DNA of 64,000 nucleotides from Schistocephalus solidus (taxonomy: Eukaryota; Platyhelminthes; Cestoda; Diphyllobothriidea; Diphyllobothriidae): assembly GCA_017591395.1 (NCBI GenBank), contig WEDG01007142.1, forward strand, positions 185,468-249,467. Direction: 5' to 3'. Below are positions 36,455-47,196 of this stretch, piece after piece (position 1 is the stretch's first letter; every line of letters begins with the position of its first letter). The notes below the pieces were generated by a model. That model did not search any database and was not told the origin of the DNA. It saw only the letters and a program-made list of their open reading frames with translations. Both the position numbers and the translations under genes were made by a program.

Positions 36455-37067
36455 TTGAGGGAGACGGTCAATGGCAGCATCAGAGATGGCTGATCAGCAA
36501 TTAAGGACGCTTCTGAAGTGTTCGGGCTAGCACTAAATAATTTGTTATTTATCTTTCAGCAGTGTTGTGCGGTCAGATCTGTGCAGTGGTGCGGTCCCCT
36601 CGATAAACGGGCCGTAGATGGCCTTGATGGCATTGAAAAAGTTTTTCATTTAATTGCGGTCCGCATTCCCCTGGATTTCCTCAGCCGTTCGGATTGTCCA
36701 GGCGTCCTGATCTCTCGCAGCCATTGCCGTACAAGGCGGTAGAATCTGAAGAAGGCTGCTTTGGTGGTATTAGTTCGAAGGTTCATGTAGGCCTTGTGTA
36801 GTCCATTCTTCTCGACGAGTAAGTGGCTGATGTCGGTGTCATTATCGTCAAACTAGTCCTTGGTGTTGACGGCGTGCGCGTTCAAGGACTTCGGGGGCGC
36901 TGGACTGGGTGACATTTCACAGTTGATTCAATCGTGTTTCCCCGGTGGGCGTTATTATCTGGAGAATGCGGGTTCTCTAGTTTCTAGATTATTTGTGTGC
37001 TGAAAGCAAAACAGTGAGCAGGCAAATTTAACAAAAGAGTATTTAACGTACCACGTGGTCGCTTACC

Positions 37068-38084
37068 TTGGGGCCTTCGTCGGGGTTAAAGTCGAAGCCT
37101 CATCTGAGAGATGACGAGGTGGTAATCGGTCCAACCATCAGCATCGCCAATTGCCTTTGTTACCAGCACGTCCTGTCGATCTCGACTCCGGACGCGAATA
37201 AAGTCCGGCTTCTGCTAGCGCCACGACCGATGGTGCATCCACGTGACATTCTCTCGCGTTTGGAAGGCGGAATAAAGTGTTGGTCAGAAGGAGACGGTGT
37301 TCTGCACACGTTCGTAGAAGAAGGAGGCCATTATCGTTACAGCCACCGATACCGTGGGGACCCAGCACGCCCTGCCAGGCAGCCTGGCCCGTCTCGACGT
37401 GGGCGTTGAAGTCACCAATAACAATTAACTTGTCCACATTTGAAATAATTGCCAGCAGGGTGTGCAGGTCCTCATAGAATTTGTCTTTCGCCGCATCAGA
37501 GCTCGTCATTGTGGGAGCGTAGACTATGATGATAGTGGCGAACTTGTCTCCCAGATGAGGTAGATGGAGGCTCATCAGACGATCATTGATACCCTGCAGC
37601 AGACAGAACAGACGTCCCACGATATCGTTCTGTATGGCAAAGGCAACACAAGTGTCCCGTCACTCTGCCTTTATCCGGCCGCTCCAGACGAAGTTGTAAC
37701 CGGCACCCCCTCCTCCAGCTGACCCTGATCGAAGAATCGGGTTTCGCTGAGAGCAGCAATGTCCACCTTGTAGCGCGCCAGTTCTTGAGTGACTAACGCC
37801 GTACTCCGTTACGGCCAGTTGATCCTAGGATTATCTAAAAGGGAACGAACATTCCAGGCTGCTAGTGTGAGTGGACTCACCTGAGCAGCCTGGAGGGTAT
37901 GGCGAGGGGGATGGGGACGGGGGAATGTTGTTTTTGTGAGTTTACGACCGCCTATTTTGCGATCTGCGTGCCGGGGCCAGCTGCAGAAGATGTGATAACC
38001 AGCATTTGTTAAGGGCACCTTTTTAAGCCCCTTCAACTGCGAGGAAGCAAGCAGTGCTTTCCCTAAATAGGGCTGCATGGACAT
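37068..38084 (-). pseudogene. RTE-type apurinic-like endonuclease
   Basis: Broken minus-strand frames in the right order. LAAWNVRSLLDNPR (37890-37830) is the N-terminal W-N-V-R-[ST]-L motif of the endonuclease. The frame 37620-37138 has [27 protein letters not shown] and [14 protein letters not shown] with the catalytic G-D-F-N-A, then [20 protein letters not shown] and [15 protein letters not shown]. Family endonucleases nick the target site for reverse transcription. The part after LFRLPNARE is frameshifted, so the end of the domain (S-D-H) is not in one frame. Confidence 0.8.
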
Positions 38085-38462
38085 CTCAGAAAACTGCCGA
38101 ACTCTACTATGGGTTACGGTTTTGTTTTAGTGGGAGAGCGACCCAAGTTAGCCTGGCCGCCTACAGGGTTGCTGTCGCCCCCACCGTAGAACTTTTTGAG
38201 AGGGGGGAGGTGGGAAGTTCGGGAGGCAGACATACCAAGTGTGGAGGCACACACAACACCGGAGACCCTCACCTGGTTTATCCTGCTGGTCGTGACGGTT
38301 GCTTGGGTGTGGCCGCTGGGAAGAACCCAACTTCGAGGAGCCCCAGGTGAGAGTTTGGTACAAATAAGAGGCGGCCACATGAGCACTCACCACCTGAACG
38401 AGACAAATAGAGCGACCAAATGCTTTGTGGTGCTTCCCCTAACTAGTATACCTACACCCCTC

Positions 38463-38940
38463 TCTTTCCCTAATCGAAGCATCACTGTCAGACGCAACCA
38501 GTGGCATGAGATTTTTCCCAAATGAAAATTGATGTGCGCCGTTTAGATTGGAATGAAACATTCACCGGGTGTATTATCGATGACTGGTTGGAATTTAAGG
38601 CTGTATTACATGGAATTATCACCAAATACTGTCCTTATTCAAAAAAGAAGGTCAACAATAAACCATAGTGACTAACGATCACAATGAAGAGCGAAGTAAA
38701 CCGCAATCAAAAGCTGTGGCAAATTTATCTAAGGGAAAAGACAATCGAATCATTGCCGAAGAACAAGACGCATAGTAACAGGGTAAAGGCTTTGTTTATA
38801 AAGCCCGCCAGATTTTCGAGATTAAAATAATAAGCCATGCATCAGAAAACCCGAAGCTCTTCTTCAACTATATTAGGCCATGCCCTAGAAATAAGGACTC
38901 CATCCCTTTGTTAAAAACGGATGGTCTCCCTTGTCTTTGT
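38463..38940 (+). mobile_element. CR1-like element, resumed part (EN-RT linker)
   Basis: After the RTE insertion, the plus strand gives FPNRSITVRRNQWHEIFPK, RLDWNETFTGCIIDDWLEFK, VLHGIITKYCPYSKKK, NRNQKLWQIY and then SENPKLFFNYIR-like and KDSIPL traces with frameshifts. This is the linker between endonuclease and RT of CR1-like elements, equivalent to 47760-48170 in another copy. It fits as the continuation of the element cut at 33920. RT sequence is not present; at about 38940 it meets the 3' end of a minus-strand PLE. Confidence 0.65.
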
Positions 38941-39086
38941 CGGTTCCACTTTATCAACATATGCTACACGTCGCTATGCGACCGCCTGCGAGGGCTCTTA
39001 AGTGAGCTCCAGGGCACAACGGAACATACATGTTTCTTAAGCAGATCGGTGAGCCGCACACTATCAGGGACTAAAGGTGTATTGTC

Positions 39087-39123
39087 CTGACGTTTCAAAA
39101 GCAAACAAGCTTCCATCGTCGGA
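39087..39123 (-). other. Conserved hairpin with GAAACGTC, hammerhead-like
   Basis: On the minus strand: CCGACGA, a bulged T, GGAAGC paired with GCTTTT around a short loop, then GAAACGTCAG. The same arrangement occurs at 57878-57915 as CTGATGA-T-GGAAGC...GCTTTC-GAAACGTCAG, in another PLE. PLEs are known to carry hammerhead ribozyme motifs, and CTGATGA plus GAAA is the hammerhead core. Here two core bases are changed, so activity is doubtful. Confidence 0.35.
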
Positions 39124-39589
39124 GGTGAGTATTGAACCGCGTCACACAGTATTTATAGAGGTTAAAGCCATTTTGTAACATAGAGTTGATTGTACGGGTT
39201 TACCATAACAGCGTACAATATAGGAGGACGGGGTGGGGGAGTCCTTAATTGGCTTTGGCGTTCTTTATCGGCATACACATAGGAAGCATCTCTGTAGTCA
39301 CCAGTGTGAAGAAGATGGGGAGGAGGACAATTGCTGTCAGTTGACAGGTCTCTCGTTGAGGGGGGCGGCCATTGTCTGGGTCCGCATTGACCTTAATTGG
39401 CGCCCTGGGTCGAAAGTCATGTTTGTGTCCTGACTGCATGTCTCCTCGTCTGTCGGCGTAGTAATTGATGCGGTGGTAATCATGACTGCGCCTTCGTTGG
39501 CCTCGAATTGTGGCGTGGTTAGGTGCATATCCGTCCTCGGTTCTCCCGCGGTGGAATTCACGTTTGGCCTAATTCTGTGTTTGCTCTTA

Positions 39590-39870
39590 CGTTCGATGAG
39601 CTCTGCCCAGAGGGCCTGGTAGGCTGCCGGAAGGGCGACACAACGCTTCGATTGTTTCCCTGGTTATGCGGTCATTTCCTCGACCCAGGATTTCGCGTTT
39701 TGGAAGGCGAACGTGTGCCCAGAGTTTGCACAGTGTTCCACCACCAGGGGACAATAGGTCCATTTCTCCTCACTGCCCGCACGTGTTCGGTAAAACAGGT
39801 CTGCAAACCGCTTCCCTGTCTCTCCGACGTAGTTAACTTCACAGGAGTCACATGGGATCCTGTAGATTAT
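39590..39870 (-). pseudogene. GIY-YIG endonuclease of PLE
   Basis: Minus-strand reading near 39860-39700: NIIYRIPCDSCEVNYVGETG, KRFADLF, VVEHCANSGHTFAFQNAK. The IY...PC..C...YVGETGK pattern is the PLE version of the GIY-YIG nuclease, which cuts target DNA for integration. The C-terminal Ala/Trp-rich end (AAYQALWAELIER) is also family-like. It follows the RT in normal PLE order. Confidence 0.75.
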
Positions 39871-40284
39871 GTTTGACGTCTCACTTCGTGGAAAGGGGGA
39901 ATTTCAGTCTCAAAACTAGATTCCGAATGGTTGAATCCGGTCGATGGGCGATTCCGATCCCTAGCGGTCTAAGGAGGCGGGAAACTGCCTCAGAGACGCC
40001 GTCAATGTATGGCAGTGCACGCCAGACTTTTGACTGTTCTGTTACCAGATTTTGTTTTGGTTTGGCCAGCCTACTGCGCTTGATGAAGTAACGAGGGTAT
40101 CCGTTGGCCATGAAAAGGCGCTGGATGTAGCGGAGTTCTGCCCTTTTGTCGTCCGACTTGCTGCAATGTGTTTCTGCCCTTCTGTAGAGAGTTTGCACAC
40201 AGCTGCGTTTGTGGCACAACGGGTGCTGACTGTGGTAACTTAAGATTTGGCGTGTGTTGGTCGCCTTCCTATAAACCGTAGTTT

Positions 40285-40930
40285 TTATATGCCCGTTGGA
40301 TTTCGATGGACAAGAACATCCAGGAATGGCAGTTGGTTGTTAATTTCGGCCTCCATTGTGAATTGGATGTCCGGGAAGACGAAATTTAGGACGCTATGGC
40401 ATTTTTCATTCATTTCTCGTTTGATGATCAGGAAGGTATCATCAACGTATCGAGTCCAAATTGTTGGCCTGTAGTTTTCGAAAACCAGTCTCAAGCTTTT
40501 GGAGAACTGCCTCAGCGATGAAGCCCGAGAGCGGCGATCCCATCGGCGTCCCTCTGATCTGCTCGTACATGGTCCCCTCGAAGGTGAAGTACGTCTTCAG
40601 ATAGAATTGTAAGAGTAAGACCAGATATCCCCGCTTCACCGACTCGCTAGCGGCATCGTACTGCTTCTCAAGCACTTTGCTTACCATTTTGACTGCTAAG
40701 TCCTGCGGGATTGAAGTGAAGAGAGAGAGAGGTGACATCAAATGACACCATGACATCGTCTGTGGTGAGTCGCATCCCCTGAGCCGTTCCAGGAACTGAG
40801 TAGCTGAAGTGACCGTTGTGGCTGCGCCCGAGTTGAGAGTTCAGGTGTCGGAACAACCAGTTAGCGTGATTGAATTTTGGTGCCTCACGCAATGACACAA
40901 TTGGACGGAGGGGAATATCGGCCTTGTGTT
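40285..40930 (-). pseudogene. PLE reverse transcriptase
   Basis: RT in PLE order with frame changes. Near 40930: FYGLPKEHKADIPLRPIVSL. Then FNHANWLFRHLNSQL, then a break near 40740. 40756-40442 gives SLFTSIPQDLAVKMVSKVLE, YFTFEGTMYEQIRGTPMGSP and LSGFIAEAVLQKLE. 40494-40285 gives WTRYVDDTFLIIKREM with an intact YVDD catalytic box, then FTMEAEINNQLPFLDVLV. The thumb continues at 40219-39881. The sequence upstream of LPKEH belongs to another PLE family. Confidence 0.8.
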
Positions 40931-41340
40931 CTTTTGGTAATCCGTAGAAACTTGTTGCGGCCGGCTTCTAAGATCTGATATTGTTGCTTCGAATCTGTCA
41001 AGACGATGATGGACATCTGATATACTGGCTCTCAGGACCTGAAATCCATACTTTCGAGCAAGTAGGTTTCTGGTATCATTCGGCAGCTTAGGCTTGAAGC
41101 GAAGAGACTAAGGAAGGATGCCATGATCCCGACAAACGTGGAGAAACGTTAGCTGCTCGAAAGGTGCCACCTGTCTCTGTGCGAATTTCTCCCAACGTCT
41201 GGTTAGAAAAAGCGTGTACCCCCAAAAATATGTCAAATAACTGAGGTAGTATGCATTCCGAGATAATAATGAAGAAAGAAGGTTCGTCGGAAAAATCGAG
41301 TTTTACTCGCGAATTTCCAAGCAGGTTGCACCGACCCATC

Positions 41341-41576
41341 TTCAGACGAAATGAAAAGTGGGAATTGGGATTATCACACTAGAGAGCTTGGTGGGGTGCA
41401 GACAGGCAGTCATGCGTTGGAGAGGAGTTGAGAAACGTGTTACAATAAATGTTGGGAGTGAGGGAAGGTGTTAAAGTCTCGATTGTGGTTCACGCCTCAG
41501 GGGGTGGGGGGAAGGGGAAACCGCGTCCGTTAATTTCCACTTGGTCAAACATGGATGAGCCATTGTTGTATTATGG
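41341..41576 (-). repeat. PLE terminal repeat (pLTR) between two tandem PLE parts
   Basis: Lies between the GIY-YIG end of one PLE (41984-41577) and the N-terminal region of the next (41340 on). About 180 bp (41341-41520) matches 42310-42516 on the plus strand, so the two form an inverted repeat. Shared landmarks are CACAATCGAGACxTTAACACCTT and CCCAATTCCCACTTTTxATTTCGTC, each split over fewer than 20 bases. PLEs typically carry such LTR-like repeats and often sit in partial tandems. Confidence 0.65.
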
Positions 41577-42290
41577 TCAACGCAAGTCAGTGAGGCGTGC
41601 CCATAGACCTTCGTTATGTGCACCAAGATCGACATGGCGGTTGATGCTGTTTGTGTTGGAGTGCCAAGCTTCGAGGAATTCTCGTGCCTGTTTGGTGTTA
41701 GCCATGGCAACCACTTCGGTTGCGTCCCAATTTAAGTGGTGGTCACAGTCCACGGCGTGCGCATGCGCGACGGACAAGGGATCGTGTCGGTGGATGGCCA
41801 GTTTATGTTCGTTTATGCGGGTCTCAAAGTGTCGACCCGTGTAGCCAACGTAAGCGCTAGAGCAGTTTGCACACGGAATGGGGTAAATTACATTCGATTG
41901 CTGCTCTTTTTGCTGTGTAGTCTTTGACTCGCGATAGTGCTGTGTGCAGGGAGGACGCCGACTTGTGAGCGATGGAGATGCCAAACCGATTTAATTACTT
42001 GGCGATCGCTTCGAAAATTCCCTGCATGTAGGGTAGACAGTAGCATTTCCGCGACACTATTTCTCCATTAGAATCGACGCTTTGCAGATGTCTCTGGCAA
42101 CTGAGAGAGTTTTTCACAAAGCTGACTGGGTAGCCATTGAGTCAAATAAGCTATACAAGTAGCAAGCTCCCTCTTAAGAAGGTCGTCATTGCTACATTAG
42201 CGAAAAGCCCGGTGAAAAAGATTTCGGACGCAACTCCTTTTGTGGTTCGCTGGATGGTTGCTGTCATATTTAAGTATGATGTCAGAATTT
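41577..42290 (-). pseudogene. PLE 3' part with GIY-YIG endonuclease
   Basis: The long frame 41984-41577 gives NVIYPIPCANCSSAYVGYTG, RHFETRINEHKLAIHRHD, HAHAVDCDHHLNWDATEVVA and FLEAWHSNTNSINRHVDL. This is a complete GIY-YIG domain plus C-terminal tail. Upstream, 42280-42000 encodes DSNHPANHKRSCVRNLFHRA with stops, and a KCYCLPYMQGIFEAIAK-like stretch, the RT-to-nuclease connection. The RT itself is missing. It belongs to the same family as the plus-strand copy at 42530-43965. Confidence 0.78.
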
Positions 42291-42309
42291 AAGTCTTGCG
42301 GTGCACGCT

Positions 42310-42525
42310 TGTCGTCAGGTTACCATTCTCCATTCCCCTCCCAACCGCGGAGGCGTGAACCACAATCGAGACATTAACACCTTCCCTCACTCCCGACAAT
42401 TATCGTAACACGTTTCTCATCTCCCCTCCAACGCATGTCTCCCTCTCTGTCCCCCATCAAGCTCTCTAGTGAGAAAATCCCAATTCCCACTTTTAATTTC
42501 GTCTTAGGACTGGTCAGTGTATTCC
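42310..42525 (+). repeat. PLE terminal repeat (pLTR), plus copy
   Basis: Inverted match of 41520-41341. It ends at TTTCGTCTTAGGACTGGTCA and then passes straight into RT sequence at about 42530, so the N-terminal region of that PLE is deleted. It starts about 20 bp from the end of the minus-strand PLE at 42290. Confidence 0.6.
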
Positions 42526-42529
42526 TGTA

Positions 42530-43965
42530 TTGAACACGCATATGGCCAAAACTGCACAAAGTAGGTGCATCATTGAGGATCATAGTACCACTCATTGTAT
42601 TGCCCACTTACAACCTTGCTAAATGGTTGGGCCGGCACCTGAAACACCTCACCGCTGAAACACAAAACATCGTTTAAAACTCTCAGGCATTCCTCTAAAA
42701 GACCCAGAGCCTTAAAGTAAGTCCTGATGAGTGTATTCTATCGTTTGACGTGGTAAACCTGTTTTCTTCAAGACCGCATGAATTGATCATTAAGAGCGTA
42801 ACTCGGCGCCTGCAAGATAATCCAATCGAGAACCCAATAAAACACGTTTCAGAAATGCTAAGGCTCTGTTTCAAGAACTACTGTCCATTCGATGGAAAGT
42901 TCTATCAACAGGTTAAGGGTACCCTAATGGGCTCACCAATCACGGATCTACTCGCAGAACTAGTATTGCAACAACTAAAAGAGGAAGTTATGCGAAATTT
43001 AAGACCAAAATATGGGTCCGATAAGCAGACGTTATATTTTTTAGCATAAGGGCCTCAGAAGTGGAGCAGTTGCATCAGAGCCTGAAGAAAGTTTTCCCAG
43101 CTTTTCACTTTACTCGTGAAGAGGCAACAGGAGATATCCTTCCGTTCCTCGAAGTGAATATCAAAAAACTCAGTGATGGAGGCCTCGCAGCGAGCGTTCA
43201 CCGGAAAGGCTCTCATGCTGATAGCATACTTAGCTATGATAGCAACCATCCTGCGGCCCATTAAAGAAGCTGCGTTCGAACCCTTTTCGACCGGGCCTTT
43301 CGTTACTGAAGTAGCTATTTTCTACGCAAAAAAGAACTCACTTACCTATATCGGTTATACCGACTGAACGGATATCGAGTCAGTTTTGTGAAAAGCTGCC
43401 TCAGACACCAGAGGCAACCACAAACCTTCGGCTCTAATGGAGAACCCGGACAGCGTAAATTATACTCCCTAGCTTACATGCAGGGCATCTATGAAGCGAT
43501 CATCCGACAAATAAACCGGTTTGGCATCTCCATTGCGCACAAACCGGCATCATTCTTGTGCACAGCACTTTCCCGACTAAAAGACCCTATTCCCAAAGAG
43601 CAGCAAACTAATGTCCTCTACCGCATTCCGTGTGCTTACTGCTCTTGTACTAATATTGGTCACACCAGCCAACGACTTGGGACGCGTATAATGAAACATA
43701 AACTAGAAATCGTCGACGCGACACTTTGCGGCTCATCTTCGCGCATGCCCTTGAGTTCGATCATCGCTTCAATTGGGATGGAACCGAAGTTATTGCAATG
43801 AATTACACCAAACAGGCGCGTGAATTCCGCGAGGCGTGGCACTCTTACACGACCAGCATCAACCACCATGTCGATCTGGACGCTCAATACGAAGGCCTTT
43901 GTGCCCGGCTCACTGACTTGCGGCCCACAACCTGAACACGGCCGCTTCTGTTTAAAGGACCATGT
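42530..43965 (+). pseudogene. Penelope-like element: RT and GIY-YIG, broken
   Basis: Plus-strand copy. RT frames: MVNLFSSRPHELIIKSVTRR with FDGKFYQQVKGTLMGSPITD (42750-43049), then EVEQLHQSLKKVFPAFHFTR and ILPFLEVNIKKLSDGG (43061-43264). At the catalytic site, about 43017-43035, the frame reads W-V-R-stop-A-D-V where PLEs have RYVDD, so the active site is destroyed. Then SYDSNHPAAH and SCVRTLFDRAF, YMQGIYEAIIRQINRFGISI (43388-43801) and NVLYRIPCAYCSCTNIGHTS with RLGTRIMKHKLEI for the GIY-YIG. The tail FREAWHSYTTSINHHVDLDA matches the minus-strand copy. Confidence 0.78.
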
Positions 43966-44400
43966 AGAATCTCACTATCTCGCTACCCCCTCCCTCTTAC
44001 AGGGCGAACAATAATTGAAACTATTAACACCTCCAACATCGGTGCAATTACCTCTGTCCCTATCCCGCATTGATGACCATTAAGTTTACCGTCTGCAGTC
44101 GCATTTACTTGCCATTCTCCTTCGCCTCCGACACAGGGAGCCCAACCACCCCCCTCTAACTGGCCCCAATCAAATTATGTGCTCATTCCTCACACCCCAG
44201 TTGGTTGTCTGTCCTAGTCTGTCCTGTAGCACAAACTGTTAATCTAACCATTACATTTCTCCCCTGTTTATTTCGTCTGATGACGTGTTTGTGTGACCAA
44301 ATTGAAAATTCGCGAGTACAGCTCTTTTTTCCGATTAGCCTTTTTTCTTCCCTATATCACCTCGGAATGCACTCCATCTCAGCTATTTAACATATTTTTG
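43966..44400 (+). repeat. PLE inter-element terminal repeat region
   Basis: Joins the end of the PLE at 43965 to the N-terminal region of the next at 44409, as expected of a PLE tandem. Its first half matches 47197-47347 (GACCATGTAGAATCTCACTA, ATTAACACCTCCAACATC, TTTACCGTCTGCAG) and its next part matches 50113-50215. Near 44273 it contains TTTCGTCTGATGACG and, 20 bases on, GAAAATTCGCGAGT; the minus copy at 41345 has TCTGAAGA and GGAAATTCGCGAGT at the same spacing. Confidence 0.6.
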
Positions 44401-45748
44401 GGCGTCAAATGCTTATTCTTACCAGACGTTGGGAGAAATTTGCACAGAGACAGGCGATGACTTACGAGCAGCTGACGTTTCTTCACCGCTGTCCCGATCA
44501 TGACATTCTACCGAAGTCTCTTTGGTTCAAACCCACCTTGCCTAATGAAACTGGAAGACGACTTGCGCGCAAATATGGATTTCGAGTTTTGAGTGCAGTT
44601 ATATCAGACGTTCACCATCGTCTTTGTAAATTTGAAGCAACAATATCTGACCTTCGAGCACGGTGCGTTTCAGCCCAACCTGAAAATGTATTCGAGAACG
44701 TACTACAACGACTAAATGGCCTTACTATGGACGCTAGAAAAAAGAAGCAAACTGAACTTTAAGTTAAAATGCAATTTCCTCTTCGTACTCTCAATGAAAA
44801 ACACAGATCAACAAGAGTTGTTTACCTTTCCCAAAAGGATTCTTACATCTGCTGAAATTGGCTAACTATCTAAGGGTAAAAAATTAAGTCACACCGATGC
44901 TGCGCTTACAAACTTCCTAGCCAGCCTTGAATCTGTTCTACTAACCTCTGCTGTGCCTGAAGACATGCGTGAGGACATACGCAGCTGTGCCGCTAGTCTA
45001 CTGCGGCAAAAGAAACACCACCAAGTCTTGCCCATCGACGAAGCAAAAGGGACTTATATCGCTAAAGACAGACGATAGTAAAGTGATTGTGTCTGCTGAC
45101 AAGGGTGGCGCCACCGTCATCATGGAAAAGACTGACTATATCAACAAAACTAACCAAGTTTTAAACGACATGGAAGCCTACACACCACTCGCAGAGGATC
45201 CAAATAAAAATAAGCTGCATCTTTGAAGAGAAAGATCACTGAGCTTGCGCAACTGAAACTCATAACCCCCGATGACTCCAGATTTATGAATCACAGTGAT
45301 TCCCGAATTGTACGTGCATATGGCCTAACAAAAATGCACAAAGCAGGTGCACCATTGAGGATCATAGTACCATTAATTGGATCGCCCACTTACAACCTTG
45401 CTAAATGGTTATACTGGCACCTGAAGCAACTCACCGCTGAAACACAAAACACCGTTAAAAACTCTCAGGAATTCCTCTAAAAGACCCAGGGCCTAAATTA
45501 AGTCCTGATGAATATATCATATCGTTTGACGTGGGTGTCCCGTTTTCTTCAATACCACATGAATTGATCGTCTGAGAGCGTATCGGTGCCTGCAAGATAA
45601 CCCAATCGACATCCCAATACAACAAGTTTCAGAAATGCTAAGGCTCTGTCTCAAGAACTACTGTCCATTCGATGAAAAGATCTATCAACAGGCTTAGGGT
45701 ACCCAAATGAGCTCACCAATCTCGGATCCACTGGCAGAACTAGTATTT
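44401..45748 (+). pseudogene. Penelope-like element: N-terminal region and 5' RT
   Basis: Frames: 44409-44762 (TRRWEKFAQRQAMTYEQLTF, RLARKYGFRVLSAVISDVHH, FEATISDLRARC), 44969-45226 (SADKGGATVIMEKTDYINKT, the family SADKGG-x-TV motif) and 45223-45480 (RIVRAYGLTKMHKAGAPLRI, SPTYNLAKWLYWHLKQL). DNA similarity to 42530 on continues to CAGAACTAGTATT at about 45748 and stops abruptly, where RT sequence of an unrelated non-LTR element begins. The YVDD region and the nuclease are therefore missing. Confidence 0.78.
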
Positions 45749-46097
45749 GACCGGTTCCGTCCTGGAGACCATAACTTTTACCCTCTGGGAAGTAACTGTA
45801 GCCATTCGACGTTTTCGTCAACCTTATAGTCCTGGACCAGATGGCGTACCGATCAGTATTATAAAGGCGGATGCTTATGATATTTTTCCGTCACTTCTAT
45901 GTAAGATATTTAATCTAGCTCTTGAAAGTGAAACCTTTCCCAGTTTATGGAATGAATCGCACATTCTACCTATCCCCAAACACGGCCAATCTACGTCATT
46001 TGACGATTTAAGGCCAATTAACACACTGTCCGCAACTTCGAAAATCCTGGAAATCTTGATCAAAGATAAGATGATATACATTTAACTGAGAATAACC
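45749..46097 (+). pseudogene. Non-LTR RT fragment (same family as 58995-61400)
   Basis: The frame 45747-46085 gives GSVLETITFTLWEVTVAIRR, YSPGPDGVPISIIKADAYDI, WNESHILPIPKHGQSTSFDD and LRPINTLSATSKILEILIKD. It matches the minus-strand element at 61029-60640, including the PGPDGVP finger motif. It is cut at its 5' side by the PLE junction and at its 3' side by the TAAATAAATAAA tail of an inserted element at 46098. Confidence 0.72.
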
Positions 46098-47196
46098 TAT
46101 TAAATAAATAAATAAATTGTATATTTAAGGCCCATAGAGCCCCGTCATTTCAAACTTAGTATCGCGGTTTAAATAAATACAAAGTGGATAATTGCTGCTC
46201 AATGTGAGCAGCCATATTAACAGCAGAAATTATCAATATGGTAGGCATATCCGATTCAGAACGAGTTTGCCATTTTTTAAAACAATAGACAACAATCTTA
46301 AACATAAACAGTGAATTAGAAAAGAAGCAGTAAAAAAAACTCCTACGGTTAAATCGGAGGCGGAGTTCAGCGAGCCGCCAATTTAAAAAAAAATAGGAGA
46401 AAAAAACTGCTTCACTAAAACATTAATAGCTAGATGCAATGGGATAGATCTGTGATGATGCTGAAAACGTATGAGGGTTCGGAACGCTCCTTGTCGTGTG
46501 AGAGATAATATAGCAGTCAGAGCTACTGTTTGTAACCAGTGGAGGTGAGAGAGGACGGACTCATCGTGGACACCAGAGTCAAAACGAAGACGGGACAGTA
46601 GAGGTCATGAGATCATCATTGAGATGCGACCTTGCCGACTGCATAGTCCACCAATCAAAGAGGCAAAACTATCAGAACCCGCCTTGATCCTCAAATGAAT
46701 TTGGAGACCATCGTCGGGGTTGCAAAAGCGGAGGAAAGTACCAAGGTTGTCAAGACTTGGCGATGCTAGTTTAAAATGAGGGGGGGCAAAAATTAAATGC
46801 AAAGATTGACTCTGCAGAGGATGATGGACATATAATAAGAGACCTATATAAGATTGACTCTGCAGAGGAGGATGATAATAAGAGACCATTATAATATCAA
46901 GGGAACTGCCTCAAATACCAGGAGGACCCTTTTCGAAATCCAAAATTTGCGAGTTAGGGAAGGAAACAGATAATAAGGACTTTATATCTTCCGAAGTTAA
47001 ATGTTTGCGTAACTTTGTTTTGAAAATAGCTAAAGTGGACGACAACCTAATTTGCAGTGGAAGATTATTCCAGATGAAAGCATATTTGGAGGCAAAAAAC
47101 TGAGACCGGTTAGTTGTGGAGCTAAGGGGTGGTGAAATGATCATGGAGGAATTACGAGTGGCATAGGGTCGATCTACCGGAGTAAGAGCGTTATTT
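46098..47196 (-). mobile_element. Non-LTR retrotransposon 3' end with TTTA tail
   Basis: On the minus strand, RT C-terminus FASKYAFIWNNLPLQIRLSS and FKTKLRKHLTSEDIKSLLS (47144-46911), then a 3' untranslated region of some 800 bp, ending in (TTTA)n at 46098-46115. A second copy of the same 3' region lies at 54557-55682 on the plus strand, with shared segments such as CTCTCACxCGACAAGGAGCG and TTTGTATTTATTTAAACCG. It interrupts the RT fragment at 45749-46097 right at the tail. Confidence 0.7.

Larger units (their letters stand above)
33921..38462 (-). mobile_element. RTE-type retrotransposon with zinc fingers, near full length
   Basis: Minus-strand element with 5' region (38462-38090), endonuclease (38084-37070), RT (36454-35533), zinc fingers (35313-34728) and a 3' untranslated region (34700-33921). 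It interrupts the CR1-like element whose endonuclease ends at 33920 and whose downstream linker resumes at 38463. TCTTTCCC occurs at 33913-33920 and again at 38463-38470, a candidate 8-bp target-site duplication. RT C-terminal sequence between the palm and the fingers is missing (junction near 35440). Confidence 0.78.
38941..41340 (-). mobile_element. Penelope-like element, chimeric copy
   Basis: Minus-strand PLE remnant. 41340-40970 is the N-terminal region and matches 44275-44690 of another PLE at DNA level. From about 40965 the sequence switches to the RT of a different PLE family, with RT (40920-40285), a connection (40219-39881), a GIY-YIG part (39870-39590) and a 3' region ending near 38941. 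Frames are broken in several places. Confidence 0.78.
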
